Below the pieces are notes generated by a model. That model did no database searches. It was not told where the DNA came from and saw only the letters and a list, made by a program, of their open reading frames with translations. Positions 6,233 to 8,629 of a stretch of DNA of 8,629 bases are shown here, one piece after another; position 1 is the stretch's first letter, and each line of letters begins with the position of its first letter. Both the position numbers and the translations under genes were made by a program. The stretch is from DASVDK01 sp036381125 [NCBI: Thermodesulfobacteriota bacterium] (GTDB lineage: Bacteria > DASVDK01), in contig DASVDK010000330.1 of NCBI GenBank assembly GCA_036381125.1, positions 1-8,629 of the forward strand, given 5' to 3'.

Positions 6233-6262
6233 ACCGTAGCCGCGCCGCGAGGTCGATGTCAA
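6233..6262 (-). promoter_or_regulatory. Predicted sigma70-type promoter of the gdh-GNAT-racemase operon
   Basis: On the minus strand a perfect TTGACA (6262-6257) is followed after 18 bp by TACGGT (6238-6233), which keeps the T-A-----T bases of a -10 box. Transcription would start near 6226 and leave a leader of about 26 nt that includes the gdh Shine-Dalgarno. A perfect -35 in such GC-rich DNA, placed correctly for the downstream gene, is good evidence, though the -10 is weak. Confidence 0.55.
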
Positions 6263-6281
6263 GCGCCAGCCCGCCTCTGCC

Positions 6282-6310
6282 TTGTTATAGCTCCCTGATT
6301 TTGCTAGCTT
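6282..6310 (+). promoter_or_regulatory. Predicted promoter of the prmA-rsmE operon
   Basis: The 35 bp before prmA is a local AT-rich island. Two overlapping readings are possible. One is TTGTTA (6282-6287), 17 bp, TAGCTT (6305-6310), which would start transcription very near ATG 6317 and give a leaderless message. The other is an extended -10, TGTTATAGC (6283-6291), starting near 6298 and leaving a leader of about 20 nt. prmA has no Shine-Dalgarno, which fits a leaderless or very short leader. Together with the gdh promoter this makes 6201-6316 a divergent control region. Confidence 0.4.
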
Positions 6311-6316
6311 CTTTGG

Positions 6317-7213
6317 ATGAACTGCACGACGGCGGCGTCAGGTGTCGAAACCGCCGGGTGGACCTGTCTCGTCGTCGGCCTGCCGGTGGCGGCGTCGTCC
6401 GACGCCGTCGACAGCCTGGCCGCCCTCCTGGTAGGCCTCGGGGCCGCCGGGCTCGAGGAGCCCGAGGGGCGCCTGCTCGCCTACTTTCCGAACGACGCCG
6501 ATCTCGACCGCCGGGTGTCCGCCGCCGCCGCCCACGCCGCCCGCCTGCTCGGCCCCGGCGTCACCGTGGAGCGGCGCGCCGTCCCCCAGGTCGACTGGGT
6601 CGAGACCTGGAAGCGCGAGGTCCGCGCCGCACGCGTGGCGCCCGGCATCGTCGTCGCGCCCACCTGGGATCCCTACGACGCCGGGCCTGGCGAGACGGTG
6701 ATCCGGCTCGACCCCGGCATGGCGTTCGGCACCGGCGCTCACGCCTCCACCCGTCTCTGCCTTGCCGCCCTCGCCGCGCACCCGCCCGCCGGCCGGGTCG
6801 TGCTCGACCTCGGCACCGGGTCGGGCATCCTCGCGATCGCGGCCGCCAGGCTCGGCGCCGCGCGCGTGCTCGCCGCCGACATCGACCCCGTCGCCGCCGC
6901 CGTGGCCGCGGAGAACGTCGCGCTGAACGGCGTGGGCGAGTCGGTCGAGATCGTCACCGGCGGCCTCGACGCGTGCGAGGGGAGCTTCGACCTCGTCGTC
7001 GCGAATATTCTCGCCGAACCGCTCGTCCGGATGGCCGAGGGGATCGCCGCGCGCGTGCGGCCGGGCGGACAGGCGGTCCTCTCCGGCCTTCTCGTGACCG
7101 ACGCCGACGCCGTCGCCGCGGCCTACGCGGCCGCCGGTCTCGGCAGGGCACGTCGCCTGATCGAGACCGACGCGAGCGGCCTCGCCTGGGCGGCGCTCGT
7201 GCTGGAGCGCTAG
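6317..7213 (+). CDS. prmA: Ribosomal protein L11 methyltransferase PrmA
   Basis: PrmA transfers methyl groups from S-adenosylmethionine to ribosomal protein L11 in the cytoplasm. The 298 residues match the usual length. An N-terminal L11-recognition domain of about 100 residues ends in DWVETWKREV (93-102). The linker motif DPGMAFGTGAHAST (132-145) is diagnostic of PrmA. The catalytic domain has the SAM-binding loop DLGTGSG (164-170), an acidic strand end at ADID (187-190), and NILAEPL (230-236), the PrmA form of the NPPF-type motif. The ATG at 6317 is the only suitable start near the conserved N-terminus and has no Shine-Dalgarno. It opens an operon with rsmE, 1 nt downstream; prmA-rsmE adjacency is common in bacteria. 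Confidence 0.95.
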   Translation: MNCTTAASGVETAGWTCLVVGLPVAASSDAVDSLAALLVGLGAAGLEEPEGRLLAYFPNDADLDRRVSAAAAHAARLLGPGVTVERRAVPQVDWVETWKREVRAARVAPGIVVAPTWDPYDAGPGETVIRLDPGMAFGTGAHASTRLCLAALAAHPPAGRVVLDLGTGSGILAIAAARLGAARVLAADIDPVAAAVAAENVALNGVGESVEIVTGGLDACEGSFDLVVANILAEPLVRMAEGIAARVRPGGQAVLSGLLVTDADAVAAAYAAAGLGRARRLIETDASGLAWAALVLER

Positions 7214-7214
7214 G

Positions 7215-7967
7215 GTGACCCCTCGACTCTTCATCGAGCGCCACTGGGTCGACGGGACCGGGCGGCTCGTCCGGCTCCCGCGCGACCAGGCGCGCTATCT
7301 TCGAAGCGTCCTGCGGCTCGCGCCGGGCGCCGAGGTGACGCTCCTCGACGGAACCGGCCTGCAGTACGCCGCCGTGCTCCGCGACCTCGGCGGCGAGGCC
7401 CGGGCGGAGATCGTCCGGGAAGGGCCCGCGACCGTCACCGGCACCGGCGTGGTGCTCGCGCCGGCCCTCACGAAAGGGGCGAGGCTCGACCTCGTGGTCC
7501 AGAAGGCGACCGAGCTCGGCGCGGCGGCCATCCACCCGCTCCTCACGCGGCGTGCGGTGCCGCGCGTGGAGGACGGCGGCCCGTCGCGCGTCGCACGGTG
7601 GCGCCGGATCGCCATCGAGGCGGCCGAGCAGTGCGAGCGCGGCGACCTGCCGGCCATCCATCCGGTGGAGCCGCTCGATCGGTTCCTCGCGCGCCCCTTC
7701 CCCGGCGCCCTGCGTCTCTGCTTCCACGAGGGGGCGGCGCGCGGCGCCGGCGACGTGGCGAAGCTCGCCGACGTGCTGGCCGGCGGCCTCTCGCGCGGCC
7801 GGACCGTCGTCGCGCTCCTCGGGCCCGAGGGCGGCTTCGCCCCCGAGGAGGCCGAGGCGGCCAGGGCCGCCGGATACCTCTGGGTGGGGCTCGGGCCCCG
7901 TGTCCTCCGCGCCGAGACCGCGGCGCTCGCCGCGCTCGCGGTCCTGGCCTACGAGATCGAGCGATGA
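7215..7967 (+). CDS. rsmE: 16S rRNA (uracil1498-N3)-methyltransferase RsmE
   Basis: RsmE is a SPOUT-class enzyme that methylates N3 of U1498 of 16S rRNA in assembled 30S subunits. The 250 residues match the family. An N-terminal PUA-like RNA-binding domain (about 1-72) includes the conserved YLRSVLRL (28-35). The knotted domain shows LTKGARLDLVVQKATELGA (85-103), RWRRIAIEAAEQCER (128-142), GPEGGF (203-208) and LGPRVLRAETA (226-236), the last two forming the SAM pocket of the trefoil knot. The start is GTG 7215, with GGAG at 7204-7207 seven nt upstream inside the end of prmA. The TGA stop overlaps the ATG of the next gene, so the three genes are probably translationally coupled. Confidence 0.95.
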   Translation: MTPRLFIERHWVDGTGRLVRLPRDQARYLRSVLRLAPGAEVTLLDGTGLQYAAVLRDLGGEARAEIVREGPATVTGTGVVLAPALTKGARLDLVVQKATELGAAAIHPLLTRRAVPRVEDGGPSRVARWRRIAIEAAEQCERGDLPAIHPVEPLDRFLARPFPGALRLCFHEGAARGAGDVAKLADVLAGGLSRGRTVVALLGPEGGFAPEEAEAARAAGYLWVGLGPRVLRAETAALAALAVLAYEIER

Positions 7968-8629
7968 CCTGTCGCGTCTGCGGCTTCCGCAACCTCGACT
8001 CCCGGGCGACCTGCCGCCGCTGCGGCGCCGCGCTCGCGGCCACTCTCGACAAGACGCTCGGCGACGACGCCGCGGACGACGCCGGTCTCGTCCTCGAGCT
8101 CGACGAGCACGACATCGAGCCGCGGCCCACGTCGCCTCCCGGTCAGGCCGCGCCGCGTCCCGACCCGGCCGCCGAGGCGCTGCGCGCCCGCGCCCTCACG
8201 GCGGGCGATCGGGACCCGCGGCACGCCGCCGCGCGCGAGTCGGCCGAGCGGCCGGCCCCCTCCGCGCCGCCGGCGCCGCCCGCACCTCTGGCGCCGCCCC
8301 GGACCGCCCCCGAGCCGCCGGCGCCGCCCCGGACCGCCCTCGAGCCGCCGGCGCCCCCGGCCGGCCACGCGCCGCCGCTTCCGCCCGCATCGCCCGCGGC
8401 GGCTCGACCGCGGCCGGTCGAGCCTCCCGCCCCTGCCGAGCCGCCCCCCGCACCGTCGTCGGCGGCGGCCGGCCACACGCTCGACCTCGACGCCCCGCCG
8501 TACGGCGGCCTCGGGGACGCGCGGCCGCCGGCCGCGGCGCGCCCGCGGCCGAACCCGTTCGTCGGCGACACCGCGGCCGGTGTCCGGCGGTGGCCGCCTG
8601 CGGCGCCGCCGCCGGCCGCTGCCTCGCCC
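7964..8629 (+). CDS. Zinc-ribbon protein with long Pro/Ala-rich linker (C-terminus outside window)
   Basis: A frame beginning at ATG 7964, in an ATGA overlap with rsmE, stays open for all 222 codons to the window end. Its N-terminus is a compact zinc ribbon, C3-x2-C6 and C17-x2-C20 (CRVCGFRN then CRRCGA). An acidic stretch follows (about 35-55, including LVLELDEHDIEP), then some 150 residues rich in Pro, Ala, Arg and Glu. This region includes a tandem 10-residue repeat (APPRTAPEPP, APPRTALEPP) and is surely disordered. A short, more ordered motif NPFVG appears near residue 190. Proteins of this build usually end in a folded or membrane domain (for example an RDD-type domain), but that part is not visible and no function is assigned. 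Antisense frames over the same DNA are compositional shadows. The zinc ribbon and start overlap make the gene convincing. Confidence 0.8.
   Translation, partial: MTCRVCGFRNLDSRATCRRCGAALAATLDKTLGDDAADDAGLVLELDEHDIEPRPTSPPGQAAPRPDPAAEALRARALTAGDRDPRHAAARESAERPAPSAPPAPPAPLAPPRTAPEPPAPPRTALEPPAPPAGHAPPLPPASPAAARPRPVEPPAPAEPPPAPSSAAAGHTLDLDAPPYGGLGDARPPAAARPRPNPFVGDTAAGVRRWPPAAPPPAAASP
8291..8350 (+). repeat. Two 30-bp in-frame tandem repeats in the linker
   Basis: 8291-8320 and 8321-8350 are direct tandem copies that differ at one base (C 8310, T 8340), changing Pro to Leu. The unit is a multiple of three and encodes a 10-residue Pro-rich period. This looks like recent slippage or unequal exchange within a disordered linker, where length change is tolerated. 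Confidence 0.9.

Noticed and set aside
6338-7234. Minus-strand open frame of 298 codons over prmA
   Set aside because: PrmA motifs on the plus strand are unambiguous; the antisense product is Gly/Asp/Arg-rich without a domain.
7949-8571. Minus-strand open frames over the zinc-ribbon gene
   Set aside because: They are Gly/Arg/Ala-rich complements of the proline-rich coding region and lack motifs or ribosome sites.

Overview
This is a chromosomal window of very high G+C (about 70% or more by eye) with strong G/C preference at third codon positions. That preference opens long antisense reading frames, which I treat as shadows. Gene content (a bacterial eRF1/Vms1-like release factor, a MenC-type racemase, prmA-rsmE, and a zinc-ribbon protein with a Pro/Ala-rich linker) fits a high-GC environmental bacterium such as a deltaproteobacterial, Binatota or Rokubacteria-like lineage. 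This placement is a weak inference; no rRNA or other strong marker is present.

Layout. Positions 2-178 hold the C-terminal end of an unrecognised plus-strand protein. 229-915 (+) encodes a small predicted four-helix membrane protein. It converges on 926-1477 (-), a Gly/Pro-rich, probably disordered protein. The 10 bp between their stop codons lie inside a 12-bp perfect inverted repeat. Upstream of the disordered gene, 1494-1541 carries two tandem copies of a 23-bp, unusually AT-rich repeat. 1600-2844 (-) is a Vms1/eRF1-like (VLRF1/baeRF) protein with a GGWAQ motif and a C-terminal zinc ribbon; a strong hairpin abuts its only possible canonical start codon.

2910-6200 (-) is a tight three-gene operon read gdh -> GNAT acyltransferase -> MenC/N-succinylamino-acid racemase, with a 17-nt overlap and an ATGA overlap. 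A good sigma70-type promoter (TTGACA at 6257-6262) lies in the 116-bp divergent spacer. The GNAT plus racemase pair matches two of the three enzymes known to convert D- to L-amino acids through N-succinyl intermediates. Glutamate dehydrogenase as first gene suggests a link to amino-acid nitrogen metabolism. The third enzyme, an M20 desuccinylase, is not in the window, and no other menaquinone gene is present.

On the other side of the divergent promoter, 6317-8629 (+) is a second tight operon: prmA (ribosomal protein L11 methyltransferase), rsmE (16S rRNA m3U1498 methyltransferase), and a zinc-ribbon/proline-rich protein that runs off the window. This last gene has no stop codon here but starts in an ATGA overlap with rsmE. 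Translation-related genes (prmA, rsmE, the Vms1-like factor) thus flank an amino-acid metabolism operon. I found no tRNA, rRNA, CRISPR array, complete mobile element or prophage gene. Nothing clearly represents a new defence or mobile system. The most notable points are the gdh-GNAT-racemase operon, the Vms1-like factor with its structured start region, and the tandem AT-rich repeat.
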